Source of the DNA: Oxyruncus cristatus
Lineage: Eukaryota; Chordata; Aves; Passeriformes; Cotingidae
DNA: 64,000 nt
Assembly (NCBI GenBank): GCA_013399855.1
Contig: VXAY01000115.1
Coordinates: forward strand, 910,799-974,798
Reading direction: 5' to 3'
Made by a program: the position numbers and the translations under genes. The first letter of the stretch is position 1. Every line of letters begins with the position of its first letter. Under the pieces are notes generated by a model, which saw only the letters and a program-made list of their open reading frames with translations, made no database searches and was not told the origin of the DNA. Below, one piece after another: positions 49,861 to 61,739 of this stretch.

Positions 49861-52839
49861 GCTCCAAGCATCAAAATACAGGGATACACCCGCGGCTTAG
49901 GGATGTACAGAAACAAGGGGTATTTTCAGGTGCGATTATCCTCATATCCCACCCTGTGCTCACACCCACACGCCAGGTTTTCAATCCCTGAGCACCTTCT
50001 GGCCACTACCTGGGTGGAACACGGTTCTTCCCTGCTGCTACATTCATATAGTTTAAGACCACGGGGAACCCTATAATCAGAGAGACCGATCTCCGGCGTA
50101 AGACAGGAATTTCTGGGAATACAGTTTCCCTCGGAAACAAAGCCCAAATAGCTGGTGGAGCTACAATAAACACGTCAGAAAGGTGATCTGAAAGCGCCGA
50201 GTTAAAATGAATCCATTCTATTCGCAGACAAGGGGTTCCCATGGTGAATTACACTAATTCAGCTCTAGATTTTAGCCACAGGAGCTCACTACACCACTCC
50301 CTGCCTTCCTGCACAAGGAAACCTTCACTCACTCATGTTTAATTATGGCACCATCTCACAAATCCTCACCAAAATCCCTGTCTCCTTACACAGCAACCTG
50401 CTATTAAAACAAATGACCCCCTTACGCAGCAGAGAATGAATTTTCTGCTTCACTCAAGTTCCCTTCCAAAAATAGTTCTGTTCTTTAACACGAGGTGTAG
50501 CAAAGCTGTTAATCAACATTATTCCTCTGCAAAATTCCGACTGATGCCCTGCCTGTCCCAGTCCGTGTCGACCCATCAGCCCTCCCGCATCCAAGTGCCG
50601 TGAGCTAAATAAAAGCAGCCTCGGGAAGCAAACGCTGCAAAGTCACCACAACTCCTAGTGCATTAGGGAGATGCTAAATTTAGCCCTACCTGCTAATTAA
50701 TTTAGAAACTACTTAGTTGCGTTTGCGCCGGGATTTAGCCAATACCTTTAGCCCCACCTCCAGCTCCGTATCCCTGCATCCCTCCCCTGCTGATGCTTTT
50801 GGCAGCTTTTTGGAACACCTGGCATGTCTTTTGCTGAACAAGAGCCACCGGCTGTTTGATGGGAATGCACCGTTATTCTCCTCACTTGAGGAATGCCGCC
50901 AGTGCAGAGGACGTTTTTCCCAACCCGTACAACAGAGAGCTTTCGTCCTGCTCACCGGTATTTGTTCCACTGCCACTCTCCATCTCCTGGTACTTCCAGA
51001 AGGAACACCTGTCCAGGTCACCTCTGTCACACAAGGACATGTCCCTTCCTTGGATCCCACCACCACACCTTGTGCACAACCAACAGGTTTATTCCTGGGA
51101 AATACCAGCACAATTCCAGCCTGCTGCAGGCTGGCAACACAGCTCAGAACTCCAGGGCCACGGATAGATTGGATGGATCTGGATGATGAGGAGGGCTGAG
51201 AAGGAATAACAACTGATAGCAGGTTGTGGGAAAGGGAGATTTAGTCATTGAGAAGGGCAGCTCAGAGGGAATCAGTGGAAAACTAAGACCCAGGTGAGAG
51301 GGAAGGAGTGCTGTGGCTACAAGCAAATCTTCCATATTTAAAGGTGGTATTGGAGGGTGGCTCCCAGGAAAGCTTAGGATGCTGTTCCTGCTCACACTCA
51401 GAATGAGGGTTCCCTCCTGTTTTCTTCCGAATCTATTTTACCACTTACCTCCAAAATAGTGATGCTTTTTCACTCCTTTCTCACTTTCCAAGCCTCTGCC
51501 AGGTGAAGGGCTTCTCTCACCTCTGTGCCCAGGCACAGCCCATTCCAGAAGCGGAGCTGCTGAAGGAAATCAAGGACATTGTAAAATTCCCAGGGGTTCC
51601 TAGGAAGTTAAGCTAGTACAGAGAAGCTCCAGCTCTGAATGGCCTCCAGAGGGGCCGCCTATCCCCTCTCCTGTCCCCACGGAGGCTGCTAGAATTCCAT
51701 GTTTCCATGCCCTGCTCCTTGGCTTCAGCTGGAGCTCTGTGTCAGCAGGAGCTGTGGATGGTGCTGGAAGAGGAGAGTGCAAAGAGAAGCAAAAGTCTGA
51801 CTGAAAATGAGATGCAGTGCAGAGTGGTTGCAATTTTCAGGACTGCCTAAGGGACTTGGATGACCAATTCCTACTTAATTGGGCATTATAATTTTCTAGG
51901 CACCCTTGAAACCCTCTGCCAAGGCTTACCAAATGTTCATTTCCATGCCCAGCTTTGGGGATTGGCCTGTTCTCTCGAAACACACAGTATAAGCTTCACC
52001 TTAGTACAGAAAACCAGTTTTCTGCTCAAAGTATTGAGTTTTTATGATGACATGTCTTTCTAAGCTACCCTTGTATCCCAGTGATATTCTCTCTATGTTT
52101 TGATATTAATGTTGTTCTTATTGATATCTGCAGGTCCTGGATTAAACCGCATTCCTGCTAAACAAACCTCCAGCCTTATTCCCACCACTTAATGTACTCT
52201 CTGCTGTGCCTGGGAGTTACAATCCCCCCTTGGCACAGCTTTGCCCTTTCGTCTGGTTTTTCACTTGGGCAGTGATTTTACACTCCAGTTCCTTTTGGAT
52301 GAACAGCCTGTAAGATGCACAGAACCGGTTTTCCCACTGAAATATTTCTAGTCTCAGGCTCTAAGCGCTCTACTGTGATCCTCTAAGCAGGCTCAAGGCT
52401 TGGGGTTTCTTGAGGGATATTATTCCTGGGCACATATACCAGAGGACAGGTTATTCTGACTGTGTGCCTGATGTAAGGACCACGAGTTCCTCCCTGCTGC
52501 TGCCACTCAGGAGGTCAGTGCTCCAGTATCAGAACGATCAGCAGAGAATTAACAGCTGGATAATGGATAAGGGAGCTCAACCTCATCCTTTTGTCAGTGT
52601 CTGTGAGGGGAATGATGCTTTGTAACATGTACGGATCACCTGCAGATAGAAGTTGCACGGTGCTGCAGCAAACAGCAGCATGGCTGCTGCTTCTTGTCAC
52701 GCCTTTTCATTTTACAGCAACAATCCCCTCGGATAAGAGCCCTCCTCTCATATTGCTAAACACCAGCGGCGAAAAGCTGAGCTGGGTTAATGGATACTGC
52801 TCCGTTCCTTTAAAACGCCCAACTCCATAGTTTCCCAAG
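49861..52839. other. non-coding stretch between CpG islands 3 and 4
   Basis: Mixed composition. Overlapping frames at 50713-51199 (160 on plus, 132 on minus) have no recognisable domain. A TAAT-rich patch lies at about 50660-50720 (gctaaatttagc, tgctaattaatttag). Confidence 0.45.
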
Positions 52840-53110
52840 GTTCCCAAGTGCCAGGCTGGAGGATGCCAGCGGTGGCTGATGCCTGGCAGCTCTGCAGCAC
52901 GGGCACGCAATGCGATGCGCCGCCTCGGGAAATCATCCGGTGCGGCGCGTTGGAGAAGTGCTGCCTGCAGACAGGTCTGCACACAAAGCGGGAGCGCCAT
53001 GGAAACTGCTGGAGAACAAAGGGGACGCACAAAGCTGTGCCGGGACCTGCGAGGAATGTCCCAAACACTTCTCTGTGCCTCCCGGAGGCGCAGCCCCCGT
53101 CGCACCAAAC
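52840..53110. promoter_or_regulatory. CpG-dense patch 4, weak island
   Basis: Roughly 270 bp are CpG-dense, including gcaatgcgatgcgccgcctc and ccggtgcggcgcgttgg, between AT-richer flanks. Overlapping open frames on both strands (up to 190 codons on minus) look like GC-driven artefacts. It could be a small promoter or a non-coding exon. Confidence 0.5.
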
Positions 53111-55479
53111 TCAACTGTGACTGCCCAGGGATTTCAGCGGGGTCAGGGTTTCGCTGCCTCACCTCTGGTACAGAAAATTGGGAATCGTGACAAGCAGATT
53201 TTGCAGAGAACTGTGTTTTCCATCTCCAAGGTGATGGTGTAAAGTAGGGCAGCCTGCGGGGAATACACAGAAAAAGCATTTACTCTTCAGCAAGGACTGG
53301 AAAAGAGCCTACTAGAAGGGATAATAAGTAGGAGTTAAAAGACATACTCTGCACTCCAGAGGCTCAGGGACTGTTTCAGGGAACTTTCAATGTCTGTTTA
53401 TCCATTTTTTTTTTTCCTCTTCCCTGGGTGCCAACTGCTGCTGCTGCTGGAGATGAGTGCGGAGCTCAAGGAAACCTCAGTCCCACGGGGTATATGTCTG
53501 CTTTTTGTTCTTCCTTTTAACATCTGCTGTTAAAGCAAATTAGATGAAGATTTGGCTGAGACAACTGCATGGAGCGTTAGCAGCACATTCCAGCTCAGAG
53601 AGCCCATACTGTACCCTTATCCTTAGTGGTTGTAGCGGAGCCTCCAGCAGGACTGGGGCTGTACCGGCGGGAAGGTGACACACCGTGCCCAACACACATT
53701 TCCTTTTGTTCAGGAACAGCTGAAACGCGGTGTAACAGCAGTTTCTGGTCTAGAAATTCTGATGAATAACAACAGTATTTACTCCTAAGTGGTATTTAGT
53801 TACATTTTGATGTCCCTGATAAGCACCAGGAAACAACCTCTAGCAATTCCCACACTGCTTGTAACGATGTCAGAAAGCCACGGCGTGACATCGCCAGTTC
53901 TTTTTCCTCCCCAGTGGCTCCGAGCCTCGGTGACAGATGAATACAAAACAGATGGGATGGTGGCAGAACCTCATCAGATGGACCCAATGGGCCTCAAGCT
54001 GCCTGTGCTATCGCATAGATTAGTGTCATGTAATGCTTTGTATTTTGATATTGAAAGCCACTCAGTAGCTTTAATCTTGGGTCTTGTCCTATCCTAATGT
54101 CAGGATCCTCACTTTGATTAGATATATTTAAGAAGCTGTATCTTCCTTTCTGTGTATCAGCTTTCTGTGCTAAGCTTTGAAACAGCAAAAGAGGCTTTTC
54201 TACTGCATGAAAAGGCCTTTTGAGTTGCTGCATTTAAAAATCAGATCAAAAAACTCTAATTCGGTCCAAACCAAGTATTTGGTCGCACCAGATTTCTGTC
54301 ATGTGTGTTTCTCAGATTGCTATTATCTCCCATATATTTAATAGCCACACCAATTTGGAAATATCTGTATTTGGCCATAGGAACACATCTGACACGTCTG
54401 TTTAGTCTGAAAGATCCCTGCGAGCTCTTCTCTGAGCATCCACAACAGAGCCATGTCACTGAAAAATAACAACCTTGTCCCTCTGACATAATTGCTCTTT
54501 GCCTTTTCCATGGCAGACACGGGATGTTCCCAAGGGACACTGCAGTCACACTACCGAGTCAGCTTGCTGAGGCCAAGGATATTAGTCATATTCTCCATGA
54601 CCCACAGCCACATGTGCAGCCCCCCTTGAGGGTCTGCCCTGGCTCTGCACAGAGCCACCAGCTCACCCCCTCCCTTACACCTTGTTCAGGAAACATCATT
54701 GTGTGCTCCCAGAGGTGAATTCCAAAAAACTGGGAAGCTCCTCTCACTGAGAAGCCGAGCTGCTTGGACAAAGTGGTGTCATCTGAGGGATCTGGTAGAT
54801 CAGTCCCTCTCAGGACGTTCCTGGTCTGGCTTCAGGCATGATGTAAACCCCAGGAGAACAGCTCCCCTGCAGTACCTTGTCACTTCTGATCCCCATCACA
54901 GCTAAAACCAGACAGTGCTGAGACACAAGGAAAAAATTTGTTTTCAAAATTAACCCCTTGAACCTGGGTCAGGACCTCTCTGGATGAGGCAGCCATGGAG
55001 ATTTGGAAAGGTGGTGATGGCTGGTGTCAGAACCACCGTGGTGAGACAGGTTGATTAACATCTGCCCACACAGCAGGACACGCTGTCTCCCATCCAGCAG
55101 CCTTCACCCTGGGATAGTGGAAAGAAAACATTTTCTGGGCAAGCTGTCTTTCCAGCACAGCATGCCAGGAGAACATTACAGAAAAACATTCCCTTTCTCC
55201 CAGCCTTGTCCACCACCAACTTCAGCAGGAATACCTCCATTTCCCCCCTTAAACTGCCATCTTATGTCCAAAGTTCTTGTCTCATGGACAGTGTGACCAC
55301 ACACAGCATTAGCTCTCATAGCCATACCTCCACGTTATGGAAGCTCCTGCCATCCCCGTGCAATAAAAGCTCCTCAGGAAGCTCCCTAAGAAGGACTCGC
55401 TCTTCTGCAAGCACCATTCAGCTACCAGTTGCTGTAAGGTATTTGAATATTCCTTACAGTTGTTGTTTTTGCACAAAGG

Positions 55480-55540
55480 ATGATTATATACATATATACA
55501 CGTATGTGATTATATATATGTAATTATATATACACAATTT
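55480..55540. repeat. degenerate (TA)n/(TATACA)n microsatellite
   Basis: Alternating purine-pyrimidine sequence (tatacatatatacacgtatg, then ttatatatatgtaattatat) spans about 60 bp. Confidence 0.8.
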
Positions 55541-56718
55541 AGGACAAAATTAACATGGAGTTCCCAACCAACAAAGCAAGAGACTAGGAGTTAAGAAGAG
55601 TGGGAGGCACTATCCTGCTTCCCTAAAGGCAAGATTCCAACCCAGCCACAAGCAACGTGTCCCCAGCAGTGCCAAAACACTTGGATAATAAATGGAATAT
55701 AAAATACAGCACAGGAGCTGTAATCAGGACACCTGAAACAGGGGATGGTGCCAAAGTCAGGCTTAAAAGCTGCAAAACAGCTCTGCTTGTGTCTCCCTGC
55801 TGGAAGCTGCAGATGACCCACTCTGGCACTGCAGCTGTACCTATATATAGTTATAAGAGACTTGGCTATAAAAATACATCTGTAGATCCAGTCTAAACCC
55901 AAATAGGCTACACAGTTGCATGATTCAACACCCAAATATATTAAAATATTGTGCCCTGATCGTATTGTTCTGGTTTTTCCACCAGTGTAAGAGCAGGGCA
56001 AAGGACCTGGATAAGAGCAGGAGGGTTTCAGGCATGGTCGTGGTCAGGAGGTGATGAGAGAGTTCACATTCAATCCCCACAGCCAGTGACAAAGAGAAAA
56101 GGAATGGTCATCAGAAATTTCGGGAAGGAAAAGACGAATCAATAAGAACAAAAATTAATTCCCTCTCACTTAAGTTATTCAAGAGACTCACCAGTTCTGC
56201 TTCTACACCAAAAATCACTTCCGGTGTAAAGGCAGACCTGAACCAACAGGTCAAGTACACTTGGTATTTGTGCTCATGGAAAAGGTTTTCTAGGCTAAAC
56301 CTTATAATAAGTTACCTACTGAGCAACAGACACGATGGGAAAGATCTGAGGGAGCAGCTGCATTCCCAAAACATTCACCAAATATACCAAGCACCAAGTA
56401 ACAAAAACCCACTTTTCATATCAGAACCACATTTCAGTGTGTGGGAAAGGAAACACAAACACCAGCCATGGTGAGGGAAAACAAGCAAAAAACAAAAGGA
56501 AGAAAATTGCACAAAGCACCAAGGCCAAAAGGTATTCAACTGTGCCTGCTCCATACATTATTCACAGGGTGGGAGAACTGGACCATCCCTTTTCCCAAGA
56601 GAGATGGATATGGCTTTATCTATGCGATCAGCCAGGGAGCAGCACAGCCAAATACACTGGATGCCAAAGTGCCCCAGCTTGGTGTTGAGCCTGCAGCCCA
56701 GAACAGCTGGAGCAGCTT

Positions 56719-56733
56719 TGCCCTCTGCTGGTC
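56719..56733 (-). promoter_or_regulatory. CTCF-like motif
   Basis: The minus strand reads GACCAGCAGAGGGCA, matching the CTCF core CCASYAGRKGGC at every core position. The downstream bases fit less well. Confidence 0.4.
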
Positions 56734-57853
56734 CCATGAGGCCCCTCAGCCCATCCCGGGCAGGAGCCCCTCTGTCCCTCTGACATCCCTGGGCCCTGCC
56801 ACCCTCACCCCCAGCCTTCCCAGGCCGGCAGAGCAAGGATGACATACAGCAAGGGACTCAAGAGTGCCTTACTCAGGAAACAGCCTTAGTTAGAAGTCTG
56901 GAAAAGAAGTAAAAACAACCCTGGGCATTCGATGAAGCCGCAGTGCCTGCCCCAGCCCAGAGAGATAAAAGGGGCACTTAAACGACCTTAATTAAATCAC
57001 ACCACACTGGAAGGCTTTCCCCATCCCACTCACGACTACTGACTGCATTCCAAATCCTTTCTTTTGCCCAAATCACCGGGATTGCACACTCCAGTGAAAC
57101 ATTTGGAAACAGCATTCCTGGTAGGCAGCTACCCCTGAGGGGTGCACGGGGTCAGGGAAGAGAATCCCCACGGCAGGAATACAGGCAGCCCCTCCGCCCA
57201 GGGAGCCACCGGTCCCTCCCAAGGGGCCAGAGCTGGTTTGTCCCACCCCTTTACCCCTCTCCCGCTTCTTTTCCCGCTCGGATGTTTGTTTGGTTCCACT
57301 CAAAATGCCGTAAAAGCGATAAAAGCGCAGCCAGCGTTTGTCCAGCACAAAACCAGTCACCCTGGTAACGGCAAGCAAAGCTTCCCCAGATTCTTGCTTT
57401 CCCCCTGGTTTTGCAGGGACTGGTGCGACTTGGGTGACGGCTGCATGTGCCAAATATGCCATCAGCACCGGCACAGGGAGGGATGAATAGGAGAGCTGGC
57501 CCGGCTCTGCTGTGAACCAGCAAAAACTTGTGTGCTGCCAGGTCCCCGGAGAGCTGGCTACTTCCTCACCCCATCCACAGCGACTTGTAGGTAAGTGCAT
57601 TACCCCCTCACTCAGGCACATCTCAAAGTCACCCAAGCATACCTTATCTAATTACTTTTCCAGCACTGTGCAGCATTATTCCCATGATTTAATCCTGCCT
57701 GGGATCATTAGGCACCATGGTACCCTTAGGAAAGCAATTATGACACTGACCTACGTTTTCAGGGGCCTGGGCAGGCAAATGCCTTTGTCATCTGTCAGAG
57801 GGTAATTTTCTAATTTGATTTAAAGCTTCTCTAGAAAAAGATAATTTACTTAC

Positions 57854-57943
57854 CTGCTGGCTTTCAAGGATGCCTTAAAGCCTGTTTAAACTAGTGTACT
57901 GATTACATCTTGGGGCAAAGAAAGCCCAAAACACCAGTAGTGG
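57854..57943 (-). other. candidate non-coding exon, unconfirmed
   Basis: The minus strand shows a strong acceptor (ctgttttattttacacag) and a perfect donor (gccagcag then gtaagtaa) around 90 nt with stops in all three phases. It lies about 2 kb beyond the 3' end of the minus-strand gene. A longer form could use a second good acceptor (ttctgcctgcctctgcag) near 58061. Confidence 0.25.
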
Positions 57944-59954
57944 CTGTGTAAAATAAAACAGGTAGAACAGTCTTGCTCCAGGTGACAGTAAGATGAGGAC
58001 AACCAAACTTCAACATAAACACACAGTGCAAAGTCAAACTTAAGAAGGGTTTTCTACACTGCAGAGGCAGGCAGAAGGGGCAAAGCATAGTGTTGTGAGT
58101 GGGATACTGTGCTACTGGAAACCTGCAGGACCAGTAATCCTGGGATATCAGGCAGGTGTTCCACTAAAACCAGTCCTGCTGCTGCCACGCAGAGTCTGCA
58201 ACTCATGGGAGAGAGGTAAAAATATGAGTGCTAAGAATAATATCAGATTCAGCCCCGTGCTGGGTCACAAAGAGAAAAAAAAAAATATATTGATGGTGGG
58301 TTCTGCTCCAGGCAGATGGATGTGCAATGATGCTCTTTGAAAACAGTTAGGGGAGGCAGAAAAATCAGCAAAACTAAACAAGCACTCCAAGGTTAGGAAT
58401 TCCTACAGTTTTACAGTATCATCCTGAATTTTTAAGTAATGTGTATTTCTTGGGGGGAAAAAAAAAAAAAGAGGAAGAAGTCACTGTGGGAAGTTCCTAG
58501 AGGTGAAATATGAAGTACTTTTAGGGATGCAACTCTTGGGATGGTAAAACTCAACAGCTAGATGGGGAGGGATAACAGCAGCACAAATTAACTCTCACAT
58601 GTATTTAAAGATAAAAAACACACAAACCATTCTGGCACACTTGAGAATCCAAGGCTTTGTAAAAGCATCTAGACCATCCTCTCCATTCCTGACTTCTGAA
58701 TTAAGAGCCAAAATGCTGTTATTAACTTCTTCAGGAAGTAATAAACACCAGTTGTCCTTCCATGCTGAAGCAGATTGCTGCACTAGTTTGGGAAAGAAGA
58801 AAAAGAAAACTCATGTTGAAGTGTAAGGAATTAATAAATATGGAAAGGGACAGAAGGGTGACTTGTATGAGTTAAAGTCAGAAAATATTAATACAAGACC
58901 AATAACTCCCAGACTTAAGCTTTTGCAGTTCAGTTCCACTCTCCACTACACATAAGAAGTCTGAATCATTTATGAGCTGAATTATTTATAACACGGATGT
59001 ATTTTTGACTCAAATGAACTTCAGCAGCAAAATCCCAAACACTTTACCCAGAGTATGCTTTTGAGTTTCATTTTTCCCCTTCACATCACAGAAATGGAAA
59101 AAGAAAACAAACTGTCTTTTAGGCAGGATGCCGAGGAATAAAAAACATTGATGGATCAATTCATAGGTAGGTATGGAAACAACTTTTTAGCGTGTCATCA
59201 AGTATCTTCCCCACCTAGGATGAGTTCAAGATTAAATAATAGTAAATAAAAAGTGCTGCAATTGGACTAAAGACTTGAATACTGCAGGAGTGCACCGGGG
59301 AGTGCCTGGCACAGAGGTCAGTTCTTAGCCTTCCCCCACTTTTCGCCCGGGAGGAATCCTCCATACACCACTTCCAAGAACCATCAGCAAGCTCTTCCCC
59401 TCCAGCCCTTTTGTTTGTCCCTTATCTCGCACTTTTCCCTTCTGTATTCCTGCTATCTCCAGCCTGATCGCTGCTATTCCCTCTCCATTGAGTCGTGCTA
59501 ATCCCCTCCATTCACTCCCTCCCTGCCAGCAGGCTGAGTCACTCACAAGCGCAGCCTTCTGTAGAATTCCAATTTTACCTTCAGGGATTTTTTAAAATAT
59601 TGCCAGTCTCCCATGAAATACTTGAAAGCCATTAAAAATCGCCATCTTAACCTGTGAACTACACCCCTTTAACACTTATCTGCAAGTGAGAACTACTTCT
59701 GGAGCTAAAGCAACCACAGGTATCAAACAGACATTATTTCTTCCACCGAAGATTCTTCTAAAACAAACAAACAAAAAATCTCAGTTCAGTTTAGTGTGTA
59801 TTTATACAAGTAAATTTTCCCCCAGACTTCTCCACGACAGATTTCCTGACAGCCTTAGTCAACTGGAAATAGAGGGAAGATTATTCTCCTGTACTTTGAA
59901 ACAGTTTGATGGGCTAAACAGAGGCCTGGAGAGGTTTATGCAGCATTAACCACT
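57944..59954. other. non-coding stretch beyond the 3' end of the minus-strand gene
   Basis: AT-rich DNA with poly-A runs (about 58270 and 58458). No exon or repeat family was recognised apart from the candidate non-coding exon at its left edge. Confidence 0.45.
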
Positions 59955-59960
59955 TTTATT
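59955..59960 (-). terminator. possible distal polyadenylation signal AATAAA
   Basis: A second minus-strand AATAAA lies 67 nt beyond the first, immediately after an ATAAAT variant (59961-59966). It could be used as an alternative 3' end for the same transcript. Confidence 0.35.
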
Positions 59961-60002
59961 ATTTATGGTATCATAAAGCAAATGGAAGAATTAGAGATAC
60001 AC

Positions 60003-60356
60003 AACGGAAATTCTCAAGCATTTTATTTTATAACCTAGTGTATAAAACAACATACAAAAAAGAATCCAAACAAAAAAAACAGAACAAAACAAACCGAAAA
60101 AAAACAACCCCAGAAGTGAACTAAAGCAAAATCTTGTAATACACGTTTTCCAGAAAGCTTTAGCTAAAGGCTCAGAAGCAGTAAACATTCAGCTATTCAA
60201 AACGGGGTTCAGACCCATCTTCACACTTGCAGTCGCAGAGTTATGGCTCCAAGGGCCCGGGGTTTAGTCTCTGTAAGCAGTGGTGGCTGCGGGGGCTGTT
60301 TTGGGTAGGTTTGTTTGAAATACCTACAGTTCACACTTGCAGATCATCAGTCCTGG
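60003..60356 (-). other. 3' UTR of the minus-strand gene
   Basis: About 350 nt follow the TAA stop on the minus strand. They include a U-rich stretch with several runs of T (plus-strand A runs at 60056-60105) just before the polyadenylation signal. The 3' boundary is inferred from AATAAA at 60022-60027 followed by a GU-rich stretch (ttgtgtatct) at about 59993-60002. A distal signal near 59955 could give a slightly longer form. Confidence 0.6.
60022..60027 (-). terminator. polyadenylation signal AATAAA
   Basis: The minus strand reads AATAAA here, about 330 nt after the stop codon, with a GU-rich element about 20-30 nt further on. This matches normal vertebrate cleavage and polyadenylation architecture. 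Confidence 0.6.
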
Positions 60357-60437
60357 TTAGTTGTCATCAGTGAAGCGAATGTGTTTGCTTGTCTGCTGAG
60401 TCTTCTCAAGTCTCATCCTCTCAGCCTTAGCAATCAA
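60357..60437 (-). CDS. last coding exon of an unidentified minus-strand gene
   Basis: On the minus strand a clear splice acceptor (ttcctgcttgcag) is followed by 26 sense codons and TAA. The residues begin LIAKAERMRLEKTQQ and finish TSKHIRFTDDN. Only this phase is open, because the other two hit stops within the first few codons (TGA, TAA). The peptide is short, helical-looking and rich in Lys, Arg, Glu and Gln, with an acidic tip. KHIRF fits the loose RVxF docking pattern for protein phosphatase 1, which is inference only. The stop is followed by a 3' UTR with an AATAAA signal, as expected for a terminal exon. It joins in frame to the microexon at 63434-63460. I do not recognise the protein family, and the rest of the gene lies beyond the right edge of the window. 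That this is real coding sequence is likely from the splice site, single open phase and 3' end combined. Confidence 0.72.
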   Translation of the reverse strand: MIAKAERMRLEKTQQTSKHIRFTDDN

Positions 60438-60859
60438 CTGCAAGCAGGAAAAATATCACAGAGAATCAGAGAGTGATATTCTTGGGATTTGATCTTACAG
60501 TCATGGATATATTCTTCAGTGGTTTATCAGACTTCCTAAGCAAAGGTTTATCTGAGCAGCTGAGCTAAGTTGGATATCTGTCAAAAATAAACATTTATGA
60601 TATAAATGCAGGATTGCCTCAATCATCCAAAATAAAAGCCCCCCTTCAGTTGCTGATCAGCTGCTTTCATTCCATCCCTTCTTATTCCCAATATGGTTGA
60701 AGAGAACAAAATATTTTTTAAATCCTAAAATACAGCCTCATTTAATAAGTTGGAGAACTCTATCCTTTTACTGGATTCCTTTTGTGACAGATGTAGGAAA
60801 AACAAGGTTAGGCCACAAAAGGAGTGCTTCAGGAATATTGTGGCATTTTAAGCAGGAAA

Positions 60860-61736
60860 AAACCCACAAACCTCTAGCACACCACACTGAAACCCCACAT
60901 GAATCACTCAAGAACAACTATAAAAGCACAGAAAAACCCCACACAAAAATAAACCCCCCACAGAAACCCCACACGTACCCCACACGTGAATACAAACACA
61001 TAAACCCACTAAAGACACGTGCAAACCCCACAAGCCACAAAACACACTGAAACCACAAACTTACACACAAAAAAAAAAAAAACCAAACCCGGACAGAAAA
61101 ATGCACATAAACCACAGAAGCCACAAATCAACACAAGACCCCCCAACAAAAAGGCACATGAGAAATCCCCGCAAACCAGCACTAAAACATAGCTAAAGGT
61201 ACATACAAACCCCACCCAATCCAACACTATAAATGCACTCAAAGGCACATACAGAACCCAAACCTCCCCCCCAAAAAACCCAACTCTCTAAAAATAACAA
61301 AAAAAAAAATCCCCAAACACCAACACTAAATGACAACCCAGAAATACGCAACTCACAAAAAAAAAAACCCACAAGAAAAAATTACAATAAGTCTCCCAAC
61401 CCCACAGAACACCCCAAAACCCCAATACACAAATATACCCAAGGGCACATACAAACCCCACACAAACCCACACTCGAAAGGCACATACAGAACCCAACAA
61501 ACACATACACAAAAAACACACATACAGACAACCCCAACCACAACAGAAACCACAAACCAACACAAGAAACCACACAAAAATGCAGGCACACTCCACACAA
61601 AGGACACAAAACCACATCGAAACAAACAAACACAAACAACCAAAACCACCTAAAATACAAAAACTAACCCCCAAAGTAAAAAAAAAAAACAACCACCAAA
61701 ACAAAAAAAAAAACCACAAACAAAAAAACCCAACGT
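60860..61736. repeat. A/C-only strand-asymmetric degenerate repeat block inside the intron
   Basis: For almost 0.9 kb the plus strand is nearly all A and C, with few G or T. Short related words recur: a 21-nt word with core GGCACATACAGAACCCA at about 61242 and 61478, CACATACAAACCCCAC at about 61200 and 61445, and CCACAAAxCAACACAAG at about 61120 and 61550. Spacings near 240 and 430 bp suggest a decayed higher-order tandem repeat. The block lies in the intron between the microexon and the last exon, so the pre-mRNA would be U/G-rich there. Long open frames on both strands are by-products of the composition. Confidence 0.8.
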
Positions 61737-61739
61737 AAC

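Larger units (their letters stand above)
53111..57853. other. non-coding stretch, nothing recognised
   Basis: Short open frames only. A GC-richer patch at 56560-56850 contains the CTCF-like motif. A 187-codon minus frame at 57073-57636 has no family resemblance. A plus-strand donor (cttgtag then gtaagtg) near 57590 has no matching strong exon. Confidence 0.45.

Noticed and set aside
49131..49991. Open frames of 180-286 codons spanning the gap
   Set aside because: Most of each translation is N-derived X, so they carry no evidence.
52707..53279. 190-codon minus-strand open frame over CpG patch 4
   Set aside because: Competing frames are open on both strands, and the sequence shows no family features.
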